From CAYOHP01 sp964403795 [NCBI: uncultured bacterium] (GTDB lineage Bacteria; Muiribacteriota; UBA6191; CAZXTJ01), in the NCBI GenBank assembly GCA_964403795.1, contig CAYOHP010000119.1, forward strand, positions 1-19,363: a stretch of DNA of 19,363 nt, given 5' to 3'. The translations under genes were made by a program, and so were the position numbers. The notes under the pieces are model-generated. The model saw nothing but the letters and a program-made list of their open reading frames with translations, was not told where the DNA came from and made no database searches. Below are positions 1 through 7,042 of this stretch, in pieces. The first letter of the stretch is position 1. Each line of letters starts with the position of its first letter.

Positions 1-402
1 CTCGGCGAGTGCGAAGTCGAGGAGCGAACCGGCTGCGATCACCGGAAGCTCGGGGCGCGCCTCGTAGAAGTACCGGAGCGATGCCAGGGCTACCGGGCAA
101 GCCTGGACCTCGTCCAGGAAGAGGAGGGATCCCGGCGTTCTGATCCGTCGCCGGAGTCGCGCCTCCAGCACGGCAGAGATTCGCCCCGGATCGCGACTTG
201 CGAAGACATCTTCCATCCCCGTGAGGACCTCGAGGTTGGCTTCGCAGAGGTCGAGGTCATGGCGGAGGGCGAACGACCGGACCAGGTGCGACTTCCCCAC
301 CTGCCGCGCTCCCCGGAGGACGAGGGGTTTCCTCCGGTCCGCCCGCCACCACCGCTCGAGCTCGCGTCCGGTGTCACGGGGGAAGTCGAGTGGGTTGGCC
401 AT
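1..402 (-). CDS. AAA ATPase, AAA_14/DUF4143 type (C-terminus beyond window)
   Basis: Reading from the ATG at 402, the frame stays open for 134 codons to the left edge, so the protein is cut there. Visible are a Walker A loop GARQVGKS (residues 31-38), a Walker B strand LLFLDEVQ (about 93-100) and a sensor-1-like AAGS near residue 123. This arrangement is typical of the AAA_14 ATPases that usually carry a C-terminal DUF4143 domain, which would lie outside the window. No Shine-Dalgarno sequence precedes the ATG; a -10-like hexamer ends 6 nt before it, so the mRNA may be leaderless. The family's cellular role is poorly known. A second member lies at 1313-2485 on the other strand. The ATPase assignment is firm, the DUF4143 part is inferred. 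Confidence 0.85.
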   Translation of the reverse strand, partial: MANPLDFPRDTGRELERWWRADRRKPLVLRGARQVGKSHLVRSFALRHDLDLCEANLEVLTGMEDVFASRDPGRISAVLEARLRRRIRTPGSLLFLDEVQACPVALASLRYFYEARPELPVIAAGSLLDFALAE

Positions 403-408
403 AGACCA

Positions 409-437
409 AGGCTATTCGATCCAGACATTGGATGCAA
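409..437 (-). promoter_or_regulatory. Candidate leaderless promoter of the left-edge ATPase gene
   Basis: Read on the minus strand, TTGCAT (437-432) and TAGCCT (414-409) are separated by 17 nt, and the -10 ends exactly 6 nt before the ATG at 402. A short inverted repeat, ATCCA-N5-TGGAT (419-433), fills the spacer, where an operator could sit. The direct repeat ACCAAGGC occurs at 405-412 and 438-445. Sequence match only; no expression evidence. Confidence 0.45.
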
Positions 438-552
438 ACCAAGGCATTCTCAGCCATCGCGTGAGCCTTCCTGCTCCTCCGGATCCACCGTGGGGTCCAG
501 TCCTGGACGGAACTCCGGTCCTGCCCGCGTGGTCTGTCCTTCGGGAGGCATC

Positions 553-1257
553 TTGCCGCGAGTCCGCCTGCTGATCGCGACCCTGCTCGTCGTCGCTCTT
601 CCGGTGGGGGCTGAGGTTGCCGTCGACGCCCCCGACCTCCCGACCCTGATCCGCGCTTCCCGGGCGGGAGACCGGGACGCCCAGCGTCTCTACGGTCTGC
701 GACTGCTCCGGGGGGAAGGCGTGGAGGCCGATCCCGGTCGGGGCAGGGTGCTCCTCGAGTTGGCCTCGGACGCGGGTAGCCCGGAAGCCTCGGTGGCGCT
801 GGCCAAGATCCTGGGGCGCGGCCTCTTCGGGATCGCCGCCGACCGGCGTGCCGCCCGGGATCGCATCGTCCTGGCGGCCAAGCAAGGCTCGGAGCCGGCG
901 CGACGCTGGCTCGCCGGCCACCCGGAGGACGAGCCGATCGAGGTCGTGGTGGTGGGAGCCCCGAGCCCGGAGCCCGGGGCGCCCGAAGGCCGGCGGATCC
1001 TGGTCTTCGGCCAGGCCGGCTGCCCCCCGTGCCGGTTCTTCGAACCGATCGTGGCGGAGGTCATGGACAAGCACCCCGAAGTAGGGGTGGAGCACGTGGA
1101 CCTCGCCTCCCCCTCGGGACGTGAGCTCGCCAAGCGCTACGGGGTCCCCGGCACCCCCACGACGGTGCTGGTCGACGCCTCCGGCGCCGAGCTCGGACGC
1201 CTGGTCGGGGCCGCGCCCGCAGACCAGCTCGAAGCCCTGGTGTCCCGAGGGCCCTGA
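553..1257 (+). CDS. Exported Sel1-repeat/thioredoxin-fold protein
   Basis: I chose the TTG at 553 because GGGAGG lies just upstream and the following residues form a signal peptide (hydrophobic residues 6-19, likely cleavage after VGA at about 20). The open frame extends further upstream, but that part runs into the divergent ATPase gene and looks non-coding. The 234-residue protein has Sel1-like helical repeats at about 33-122, then a thioredoxin fold at about 147-234. The active site is GCPPCRFF (C157 and C160) and the cis-proline loop is GVPGTPTT (P202). The family normally does thiol-disulfide exchange or reduction; the export signal places it in the periplasm. Sel1 repeats usually bind protein partners, so a substrate-docking arm is a reasonable inference. 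A CPPC site is less common than CGPC. The specific substrate is unknown. Confidence 0.85.
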   Translation: MPRVRLLIATLLVVALPVGAEVAVDAPDLPTLIRASRAGDRDAQRLYGLRLLRGEGVEADPGRGRVLLELASDAGSPEASVALAKILGRGLFGIAADRRAARDRIVLAAKQGSEPARRWLAGHPEDEPIEVVVVGAPSPEPGAPEGRRILVFGQAGCPPCRFFEPIVAEVMDKHPEVGVEHVDLASPSGRELAKRYGVPGTPTTVLVDASGAELGRLVGAAPADQLEALVSRGP

Positions 1258-1267
1258 GTCGCTCCTC

Positions 1268-1306
1268 GAAATTCCGTCACGTCCTGAAGGAATTTCAAGG
1301 TACAAT
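1268..1306 (+). promoter_or_regulatory. AT-rich inverted repeat plus -10-like box upstream of ATPase
   Basis: GAAATTCC (1268-1275) and GGAATTTC (1289-1296) form a perfect 8-bp inverted repeat with a 13-nt spacer. It stands out as AT-rich in a very GC-rich neighbourhood. TACAAT follows at 1301-1306, exactly 6 nt before the ATG at 1313. The repeat covers the place of a -35 element, and no TTG-type -35 is visible, so a regulator may bind there. It could instead act as a weak terminator of the gene ending at 1257, but no T-run follows. Confidence 0.4.
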
Positions 1307-1312
1307 GGGCCC

Positions 1313-2485
1313 ATGGACCGCCTCGAACGTACCTCGGCTCTCGAGCGCGTCTCCCGCCTCCTGGCGCGCCACCCGATCGTCGGTCTGGTCGGAGCCCGCC
1401 AGGTCGGCAAGACGACGCTCGCCCGGGATCTGGCCGAGCGATGGCCGGGGCCTGGGCGTGTTCATGCATTCGATCTCGAGGACCCTGCCGACCGCGCTCG
1501 CCTGAACGAGCCTTCCCTGGCCCTGCGTCCCCTCGAGGGTCTGGTGGTCCTCGACGAGATCCAGCGGACGCCCGAGATCTTCCCGGTGCTGCGGGTGCTC
1601 GCGGACCGTCCCGGTACCAGGACTCGATTCCTGGTCCTCGGCAGCGCCTCCCGCGATCTCCTGCGACAGGCCTCGGAGACCCTGGCCGGTCGGATCGCCT
1701 ACCTGCACCTCGAAGGTTTCGGACTCGACGAGGTCGGCTCGGGAGAACTCGACCGCCTGTGGCTCCGGGGCGGCTTCCCCCGCTCCTGGCTGGCCAGCAG
1801 CGAGCACGACAGCGACGAGTGGCGCCGCGAATTCATCGCCAGCTACCTCGAGCGGGACCTTCCCCAGTTGGGGTTCTCGATTCCCTCCCACACCCTCGGT
1901 CGCTTCTGGGCGATGCTCGCCCACTACCACGGCCAGATCTGGAACGGAGCCGAGTTCGCCAGGGCCTTCGGCATCTCGGAGAGCTCGGTCCGGCGGTACC
2001 TCGACGTCCTGGCCAGCACCTTCACGGTCTCGATCCTGGCGCCGTGGCACCAGAACCTCGCCAAGCGCCAGGTCAAGGCTCCCAAGGTTTTCATCGCGGA
2101 CAGCGGACTCCTCCACAGCCTGCTCGGGATCGTGACCCGGGAGGATCTGGAGCGTCACCCGAAGGTCGGCGCCTCGTGGGAAGGCTGCCTCCTCAGGATC
2201 CTGACCGCCCGCCTCGGTTCTCGTCCCGGGGAGACCTGGTACTGGGCGACCCACGGAGGAGCCGAGCTCGACCTGCTGGTGATCCGAGGTGCGGAGCGCA
2301 GGGGGTTCGAGATCAAGCGGACCGAGAGCCCCACGGTCACCCGATCGATCCGCTCCGCTCTCGAGGACCTCCAGCTCGACCGGATCGAAGTGATCCATGC
2401 CGGGAGCGCGACCTTCGATCTCCATCCTCGAGTCCGGGCCGTCGCCGCGGCGCGGGTCCTCGACGACATCGCCCCCCTGGCCTGA
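1313..2485 (+). CDS. ATP-binding protein, AAA_14 + DUF4143
   Basis: The 390-residue protein has the full family architecture. The AAA part shows Walker A GARQVGKT (27-34), Walker B LVVLDEIQ (77-84) and a sensor-1-like LGSAS (109-113). A middle winged-helix-like region contains GISESSVRRYL (220-230). The C-terminal DUF4143 part carries a PD-(D/E)XK nuclease-like signature: ELD (318-320) followed by FEIKR (332-336). Whether this family cleaves DNA is not established. I chose the ATG at 1313 because the protein then begins, as in relatives, shortly before the P-loop; there is no Shine-Dalgarno sequence, and TACAAT lies 6 nt upstream. The thioredoxin gene ends 55 nt before it. Family assignment is firm, function is not known. 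Confidence 0.9.
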   Translation: MDRLERTSALERVSRLLARHPIVGLVGARQVGKTTLARDLAERWPGPGRVHAFDLEDPADRARLNEPSLALRPLEGLVVLDEIQRTPEIFPVLRVLADRPGTRTRFLVLGSASRDLLRQASETLAGRIAYLHLEGFGLDEVGSGELDRLWLRGGFPRSWLASSEHDSDEWRREFIASYLERDLPQLGFSIPSHTLGRFWAMLAHYHGQIWNGAEFARAFGISESSVRRYLDVLASTFTVSILAPWHQNLAKRQVKAPKVFIADSGLLHSLLGIVTREDLERHPKVGASWEGCLLRILTARLGSRPGETWYWATHGGAELDLLVIRGAERRGFEIKRTESPTVTRSIRSALEDLQLDRIEVIHAGSATFDLHPRVRAVAAARVLDDIAPLA

Positions 2486-2668
2486 CGGACCGCGGCCCAC
2501 CACGCCCTCTCCACCGTCCGCGAGACGAGCGGGAACTCGCGACCTCGGCCGCTGTCCCAAGGGATGCAGAGGGAGACCCGGCAGGGGAAGCCGAGGGTTC
2601 GGTTCGGGAGGAGAGACGCGGCCGGGACCCAACGACCGGATCGCGGCGGCGACGAACGGAGACCGACC

Positions 2669-4012
2669 TTGGATCCCATGCCCGGAAGCGGCGAGCCGCG
2701 CTCGCCCGTCGACACCAGCCTGGTCGAGGAGGCGCGAAGGAACCTGCGCCGCAAGCTCGCCCCCCCGGAACCCGGCTCGCCCTACGCGGCCAAGGGCCGC
2801 GCCCCGAGCCCGGCGGCCCGGACGGTGCTCGCGCTCGGCACCCACGGCTCGGACGACCCGGCCCGGGTGGGGCAGAAGGTCGCCGCCCTCGCCAAGCTGT
2901 CCGGCCCGGGCTTCGCGATCCCGCCCGGCTTCGTGGTGACCGTGGATGCGATGCGGATCGCCCTGGCCGAGGCGGGTGCCGAACGCGACCTGGCTTGCCT
3001 GGAGGGCGCCACCAGTCCCGGACAGGAGGCAGAGCGAGCCGCGCTCGCGGCCAACCTCCGGGAGCGTCTCGCCGGCATCGCCATCCCGGAGCCGGTCCTC
3101 GCCGAACTCCGCCTCGCCTGCCACGCACTGGCAGTCCAGCAAGGAGGCCGCCTCGAAGTGGTCGTCCGCACCTCCAGGACCGCCAGCGAGGCCGCGGGAG
3201 ATCGTGACCGCATCCGCGATCCCCGGTACTTCGGCATCCGGGAACCGGAGGCCCTCCTGGAACGGATCCGGGAGATCTGGGCTTCGGCCATCCCGGAGCC
3301 GACCGGAGCGGATCGGTCCGGCTCGGCCGGACCGACGGGCCATCCCCGGATCCTCGCCCTCCCCGCGGTCCTGGTCCAGGCCATGGTCGTGGCGCGAGCC
3401 CACGGACAGCTCATCACCTCCGATCCCGCCCTGGGCGGGGCCCAGGGACTTCGTCTCACCGCCAGCTACGGAATCGGAGGGCCACATCCCTCGGGACGGG
3501 TCGAGCCCGACCGCTACGAGCTCGATGCCCGCGGCCAACAGATCCTCGAGGTCTCACTCGGCTCCAAGCGGGAGCGCTGGGAGCGGAGCGAGACCAGGGC
3601 CGGGATCCAGCGCATCCGGAACCCGCCCGAGATGCAGGAGAGGACGTGCCTGGGCGAGGAGGAGGTACGCCGGGTCGCGGCGGGCGGGCTCTCCCTGGCG
3701 CGCTCCCTGGGGGGACCTGTCTCGCTCGCCTGGGCCCTCTGCGGGAGCACCCTGTACGTACTCGGAGTCGATCGCGTGGCCGGGAACGTGGCGGTCACGG
3801 AGGGGACGAGACCCGACGAAGACGGCCGGTTGGCCGGCCTCTACCGGATCACCGATGCGCTGCTGGAAGTCCTCTTCGGAGTCCTGGAGCAGTTGATCCA
3901 GGCGGCGAGCCGGGCCCTGGCCGTGAGGTCAGGATCGGTCCCCTGCCCGGAGATCGCCGCCGACCAGGGAGGCCATCCGGATCATGGACACTGCGCCGCT
4001 CCGTCGGAGTAG
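2669..4012 (+). CDS. Stand-alone PEP-synthase/PPDK-type ATP-grasp domain, probably inactive
   Basis: The protein resembles only the N-terminal ATP-grasp domain of PEP synthase, pyruvate phosphate dikinase and rifampin phosphotransferase. Recognisable are the first block with GQK and IPPGFVVT (about 68-91), a degraded VRSSATAED-like motif reading VRTSRTASE (166-174), LVQAMV (235-240), TSDPALGG (250-257), ASYGIGG (265-271) and VEPDRY (278-283). The swivelling phosphohistidine and PEP/pyruvate domains are missing. The FAGQ segment is not recognisable. In the closing motif, usually like DIEWA followed by LQxRP, the metal-binding Glu is Ala and the Gln/Arg pair is lost (SLAWA, then VLGVDRV), which suggests no catalysis. 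Start: TTG 2669 has GGAG 7 nt upstream; ATG 2678 is the alternative. The 3' end overlaps the convergent gene by 31 bp. Substrate unknown. Confidence 0.7.
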   Translation: MDPMPGSGEPRSPVDTSLVEEARRNLRRKLAPPEPGSPYAAKGRAPSPAARTVLALGTHGSDDPARVGQKVAALAKLSGPGFAIPPGFVVTVDAMRIALAEAGAERDLACLEGATSPGQEAERAALAANLRERLAGIAIPEPVLAELRLACHALAVQQGGRLEVVVRTSRTASEAAGDRDRIRDPRYFGIREPEALLERIREIWASAIPEPTGADRSGSAGPTGHPRILALPAVLVQAMVVARAHGQLITSDPALGGAQGLRLTASYGIGGPHPSGRVEPDRYELDARGQQILEVSLGSKRERWERSETRAGIQRIRNPPEMQERTCLGEEEVRRVAAGGLSLARSLGGPVSLAWALCGSTLYVLGVDRVAGNVAVTEGTRPDEDGRLAGLYRITDALLEVLFGVLEQLIQAASRALAVRSGSVPCPEIAADQGGHPDHGHCAAPSE

Positions 4013-5127
4013 ACGCCCATGTCGCCGAGGTGTTTCTGCATGAAGCTGCTGCCCGACTTCTTCTGCTTCGAGAGCGGGTACTGGTAGGCGGTCCCTCCCT
4101 CCGGTTCGAGCCGGAGGGCAGCACCGGCGCCGCTGGGCACGATCCTCCAGCTCCCCTGCTCGCCCCCTCGTCCCGAGGAGCTCCCGGTGACCGCGCTGCC
4201 CCCGACGTCGATGTGGGTGCGGTTGGATCCCTGGTACCAGTACCGCCCGTTCGCGCACAGGTGCCACTCCTTGCTGGAGCTGGTGGATCCGAAGTCCCCG
4301 CCGCCGGAGCTGGAGTAGCTCCACATGTAGAGCAGCTTCTGGCCACGGAGAGCCTGGTCCCACTCCTGCACCGCAGGGTTGCTGGGTGTCTCGAGGCGCA
4401 CCGAGTCGAACATGCTGCAGGCTGCCGCCTCGAGCTCGGGCCACCTTGCCGGCTCGGTCAACCCGAAGGCGAGTACCGCCTGCCCGGACGGCGTGAGGAA
4501 GGCTCCCAGGAGCCCTTCGGCTTCCTTGCCGTCCAGCTTCCCCTTCACCGGGAAGTACGCCCCCTGTCCCTGCCCCGTGGGGACCACCTTCAGACTTCCC
4601 GGCGTCTTCGGTTGCAGATCCGTGCCGGGTGGCTCCTGGTAACCCTTCACGGAAGCCCGGGACACGTCCTCGGTGCCCAGTCCTTCGGTCACGGTCAGCA
4701 TCACGATCCCCGGGGTCGTGGCATGCCCGAAGATCACCGCGGCCTGGGTCTCGCGCCACTGCCATCCGGGCGGCAGGACCATCCGGAACCCGTAGGCGTC
4801 CGCCCGGAAGACGACGCCCGTCCCGGGGTTACCGGACGCGCCACGCTGGAACCGGAGGACCCCGACGTCCTGACCCGAGATGGTGAGCTGATCCCCCTCG
4901 AGCTGGAACGAGTACCAGCCGCCCCCCTGTGCCCCCTGCACCACCAGGGCGTTACCCCGGACCTCGTAGCGGTACTCGACACCGTCGAAGCGCGCGCCGC
5001 CGTCCGAGCGCAATTGCAGGGTCCGGGTGCCTTGCACCTCGGACCACGAACCCACCAGCCCCTCCGGGAGTCCGGATCCGACGAGACCGAGCAGCAATGC
5101 GAGGGAAGGCAGGATCCACCGCCTCAT
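3982..5127 (-). CDS. Secreted three-domain beta-rich protein (lipocalin-like / PsbP-like / lipocalin-like)
   Basis: The ATG at 5127 follows AAGGAGG at good spacing and opens a signal peptide (hydrophobic 5-20). The 381-residue protein appears to have three parts. Residues 23-95 form a small beta-barrel of the kind that begins LVGSWS and alternates short strands. Residues 105-245 resemble the PsbP/DcrB-like fold (AYGFRMVLPPGW start, IVMLTV strand). Residues 262-381 look like a second barrel rich in Ser/Gly, ending near a lone Cys. These folds are inferred from strand patterns, not from a named family, and no catalytic residues are evident. It is the third gene after the sigma-54-like site at 6906-6920 and begins 68 nt after the preceding gene, so co-transcription is plausible. 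Likely periplasmic or surface-located. Confidence 0.8.
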   Translation of the reverse strand: MRRWILPSLALLLGLVGSGLPEGLVGSWSEVQGTRTLQLRSDGGARFDGVEYRYEVRGNALVVQGAQGGGWYSFQLEGDQLTISGQDVGVLRFQRGASGNPGTGVVFRADAYGFRMVLPPGWQWRETQAAVIFGHATTPGIVMLTVTEGLGTEDVSRASVKGYQEPPGTDLQPKTPGSLKVVPTGQGQGAYFPVKGKLDGKEAEGLLGAFLTPSGQAVLAFGLTEPARWPELEAAACSMFDSVRLETPSNPAVQEWDQALRGQKLLYMWSYSSSGGGDFGSTSSSKEWHLCANGRYWYQGSNRTHIDVGGSAVTGSSSGRGGEQGSWRIVPSGAGAALRLEPEGGTAYQYPLSKQKKSGSSFMQKHLGDMGVYSDGAAQCP

Positions 5128-5195
5128 GGGCCTCCTTCGGGTCCGGCCAGGGTACCGCACTCCCGATTCGCCTCCGGCCGGACCGGAATGGCCTC

Positions 5196-5948
5196 CTATC
5201 GGCCCAGGAACCCCTCCCTGGAACCCGGTTCGTCCTGGGGATCGCGCCGTAGCAGCGGAGGAGGTGGCGGGATGGGTGGGAGCGGAGCGCGCACGACTCC
5301 CAGTTCCATCGAGACCACGGCGCAGGCGTCCCGGCAGGAGACCGTCCCACCGAAGGCGGGCGACCAGTAGTACATCCACTGCGAGTTCGGACCCGTATTC
5401 ACATGGCCAGGGAGCGACTTGAGGTAGCCCTTGGCGACCAGCTCGTCCCAGGGGAACTCGGTGAGCTGGGTGTCGTGATCGAGGTTGTAGCGGATCATCG
5501 CGCCCAGGAGCTGGTGCATGGTGGCGCGGCAGTCGACCTTCCAGGGATCCGGCTGGGGACGCTCTCCGGGTGTCCAGGTGTCCGAGCCATGGACGGTACA
5601 GACCACCCGGGGGCCGGCAGCGGGCCCGACCCGAAAGTTCGCCCGGCTGCCCACCGGCTCCCCGGGGTCCCTCTCCACCAGATTCGCGAGCCGGGAGTCG
5701 ACCAACCGCATTCGCCTCCAGGGCAGCTCGGACCCGGGCTCCGACGGATCGCTCCCGCTCCTGGCGAGGAGCCCTCCCAGGAGCTCCCGGTAGCCCAGGC
5801 ATCGCCGTTGGAAGATGGCTTCTCATGCCTGGGGCGTGCGGACGGTCTCGGCGCTGGCGCTCCCGGCCAGGGCAGCGAGGGTGAGCCAGAGGCGAGCGGT
5901 GCGGATCCAGGCTCGAGGGCGTCGGTCTGGTCGAACGGATCGAAGCAC
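5196..5948 (-). CDS. Secreted duplicated Cys/His-repeat protein, interrupted by in-frame TGA
   Basis: GGAGG is 7 nt before a GTG at 5948, which opens a convincing signal peptide (core WLTLAALAGSASA, residues 21-33). The frame then meets TGA at codon 42 (5825-5823) and continues with homologous coding sequence to TAG at 5196. The downstream part matches the neighbour at 6049-6840. Repeat 1 begins at C50 and closes with CTVHG (C117, H120). Repeat 2 begins at C140 and closes at C205/C209 without the usual HG. A Pro-rich tail follows. The ATG at 5711 would give an intact 171-residue product, but without the signal peptide and with half of repeat 1 missing. A nonsense mutation or a sequencing error is most likely; selenocysteine is possible but weakly supported. 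Function unknown. Confidence 0.65.
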
Positions 5949-6008
5949 GAAGGGGCCTCCCTGGTCGTCGAAGTCCGGCAGTCCCTCCCCGCGGGGCGAG
6001 CCGAGAGA

Positions 6009-6037
6009 GCCCCCCGGAGACCGGGTCTCCGGGGGGC
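6009..6037 (-). terminator. Strong GC hairpin after the first secreted-repeat gene
   Basis: Two perfectly complementary 13-nt arms (6009-6021 and 6025-6037) enclose a 3-nt loop, 12 nt beyond the stop codon at 6049. On the minus strand the arm is followed by TCTCTC rather than a U-run, so it may terminate only partly and let some transcripts reach the two downstream genes. It could alternatively protect the 3' end of the first cistron. Confidence 0.6.
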
Positions 6038-6048
6038 GTGGACACGTT

Positions 6049-6840
6049 TCAGTTCCCCAGGAAGCCGACCTCCCCGGCCGGCACCAGGCGAGGCATGGAC
6101 GTCGGCAGGGGCGGCGGCGAAGGCGGGCGGAGCCCGACGGCCGGTCGGATGTGGGACGTCAGGTTCCCGTGGCGCTGGCACACGATGCTGCCCAACCCAC
6201 GATCGAGACGGTAGTTCTCATGCGAACCCGGACCAGCCCCCGGGTCGTCGAGCAGCTTGGGAAGATAGCCCGTTGCTCTCATCGGAGCCCAGCGGAGGCG
6301 GTCGGGATCGATGTCCGACTCAAGGCTCGCCCGGGTCAGGGCCCCCAGCAACAGGTACTGGTTGGCCCGACACTCGATCCGCTGGTCGACCTCCGGGGAC
6401 AGCTCCGGCTCGCCGGATCCGGGTGGCACCGGGTATCGGCCCGGGTACTGCCCTGGATACGGTCCAGGGGGGGGTCCGAAAGACAGGCCCGGAGTCCCAT
6501 GCCGGACGCAGGCGACCCCGAAGACGGTCCCCGGCATGAATTCGTAGTTGGGGTGCGAGCGGGGTCCCCCACCCGGATCGGTGGGCATGGCCAGGCCTCC
6601 ACGGCTCTGGAGTTCGGCCCAGGGCAAGGCTTCGAACGAGGTGCTGGGGGTGGCACCGATGCTCCGCAGGGAATCGCGGATCTCCCGCTGAATCCGGAAG
6701 CACCGAATTCTCTGGATCATGCCCCAGGGAGTGGCGAACGACTCTCCTGGCGCCGCTTCGAGTTCGCTGCCGGTGGCCAGGGCGAAGAACAGGAACAGGG
6801 ATCGAGCCAGCAAGGCACGCCCCCCTCGCGTCTTGGTCAT
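6049..6840 (-). CDS. Secreted protein with two Cys/His repeats, pseudopilin-C-terminus-like
   Basis: The ATG at 6840 has GAGGAGG 5 nt upstream and begins a signal peptide (hydrophobic 10-24, cleavage near residue 30). The mature part holds two copies of one unit. Unit 1 runs from C47 to CVRHG (C111, H114) and unit 2 from C157 to CQRHG (C221, H224). In each, a helical stretch after the first Cys leads to a Leu-rich helix, then a DPG turn, a short aromatic strand and the closing C-x-x-H-G. This layout recalls the C-terminal halves of pseudopilin-like proteins that end CPxHG, but the prepilin N-terminus is missing. A Gly/Pro/Tyr-rich linker (about 116-145) joins the units and a Pro-rich tail ends the protein. 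The four Cys could form one disulfide per unit. The next gene is a relative. Function unknown. Confidence 0.8.
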   Translation of the reverse strand: MTKTRGGRALLARSLFLFFALATGSELEAAPGESFATPWGMIQRIRCFRIQREIRDSLRSIGATPSTSFEALPWAELQSRGGLAMPTDPGGGPRSHPNYEFMPGTVFGVACVRHGTPGLSFGPPPGPYPGQYPGRYPVPPGSGEPELSPEVDQRIECRANQYLLLGALTRASLESDIDPDRLRWAPMRATGYLPKLLDDPGAGPGSHENYRLDRGLGSIVCQRHGNLTSHIRPAVGLRPPSPPPLPTSMPRLVPAGEVGFLGN

Positions 6841-6905
6841 GGAGACCTCCTCATTCCCTCCCGGAGTCGCCTCCGGGAGTCGGATCAGGGAACGAGGACG
6901 GCAAC

Positions 6906-6920
6906 GCAAGCCGCGAGCCA
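6906..6920 (-). promoter_or_regulatory. Candidate sigma-54 (-24/-12) promoter of the secreted-repeat operon
   Basis: The minus strand reads TGGCTCG-CGGC-TTGC, with the GG and GC dinucleotides exactly 10 nt apart as sigma-54 RNA polymerase requires. It differs from the consensus TGGCACG-N4-TTGCW at one -24 position and at the base after TTGC. Predicted transcription start is near 6895, leaving about 55 nt of leader before the ATG at 6840. The gene immediately upstream encodes a sigma-54 activator. Confidence 0.6.
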
Positions 6921-7042
6921 AATCCGGCATCCGCTCCAGAAGCCAACTTCCACCGCAGGATGGGTCGGGAGTCTCGGACCGGTCTCAGGCCCGTCGACGG
7001 CGACTCGCTCGCCCGCGTGCCCGAAGACGTGACGGCCGGCGC

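Noticed and set aside
542-556. CGG...TTGC spacing resembling a sigma-54 site before the thioredoxin gene
   Set aside because: Only the GG and GC spacing fits. The other -24 bases do not match, and the site overlaps the ribosome-binding site and the TTG start codon.
412-1410. Long minus-strand open frames opposite the thioredoxin and ATPase genes, one of them running from 1295 to 3538
   Set aside because: High GC removes stop codons from antisense frames. These frames are Arg/Gly/Pro-rich, lack motifs, and overlap plus-strand genes with clear domains.
5794-5833. Hairpin around the TGA as a selenocysteine insertion element
   Set aside because: The stem begins before the TGA instead of after it, no Cys aligns in the relative, and no selenocysteine gene is visible. 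Kept only as a minor option in the TGA finding.
5987-5996. CCCCGCGGGG palindrome before the interrupted repeat gene
   Set aside because: Short GC palindromes are expected by chance at this base composition, and nothing else marks the site.
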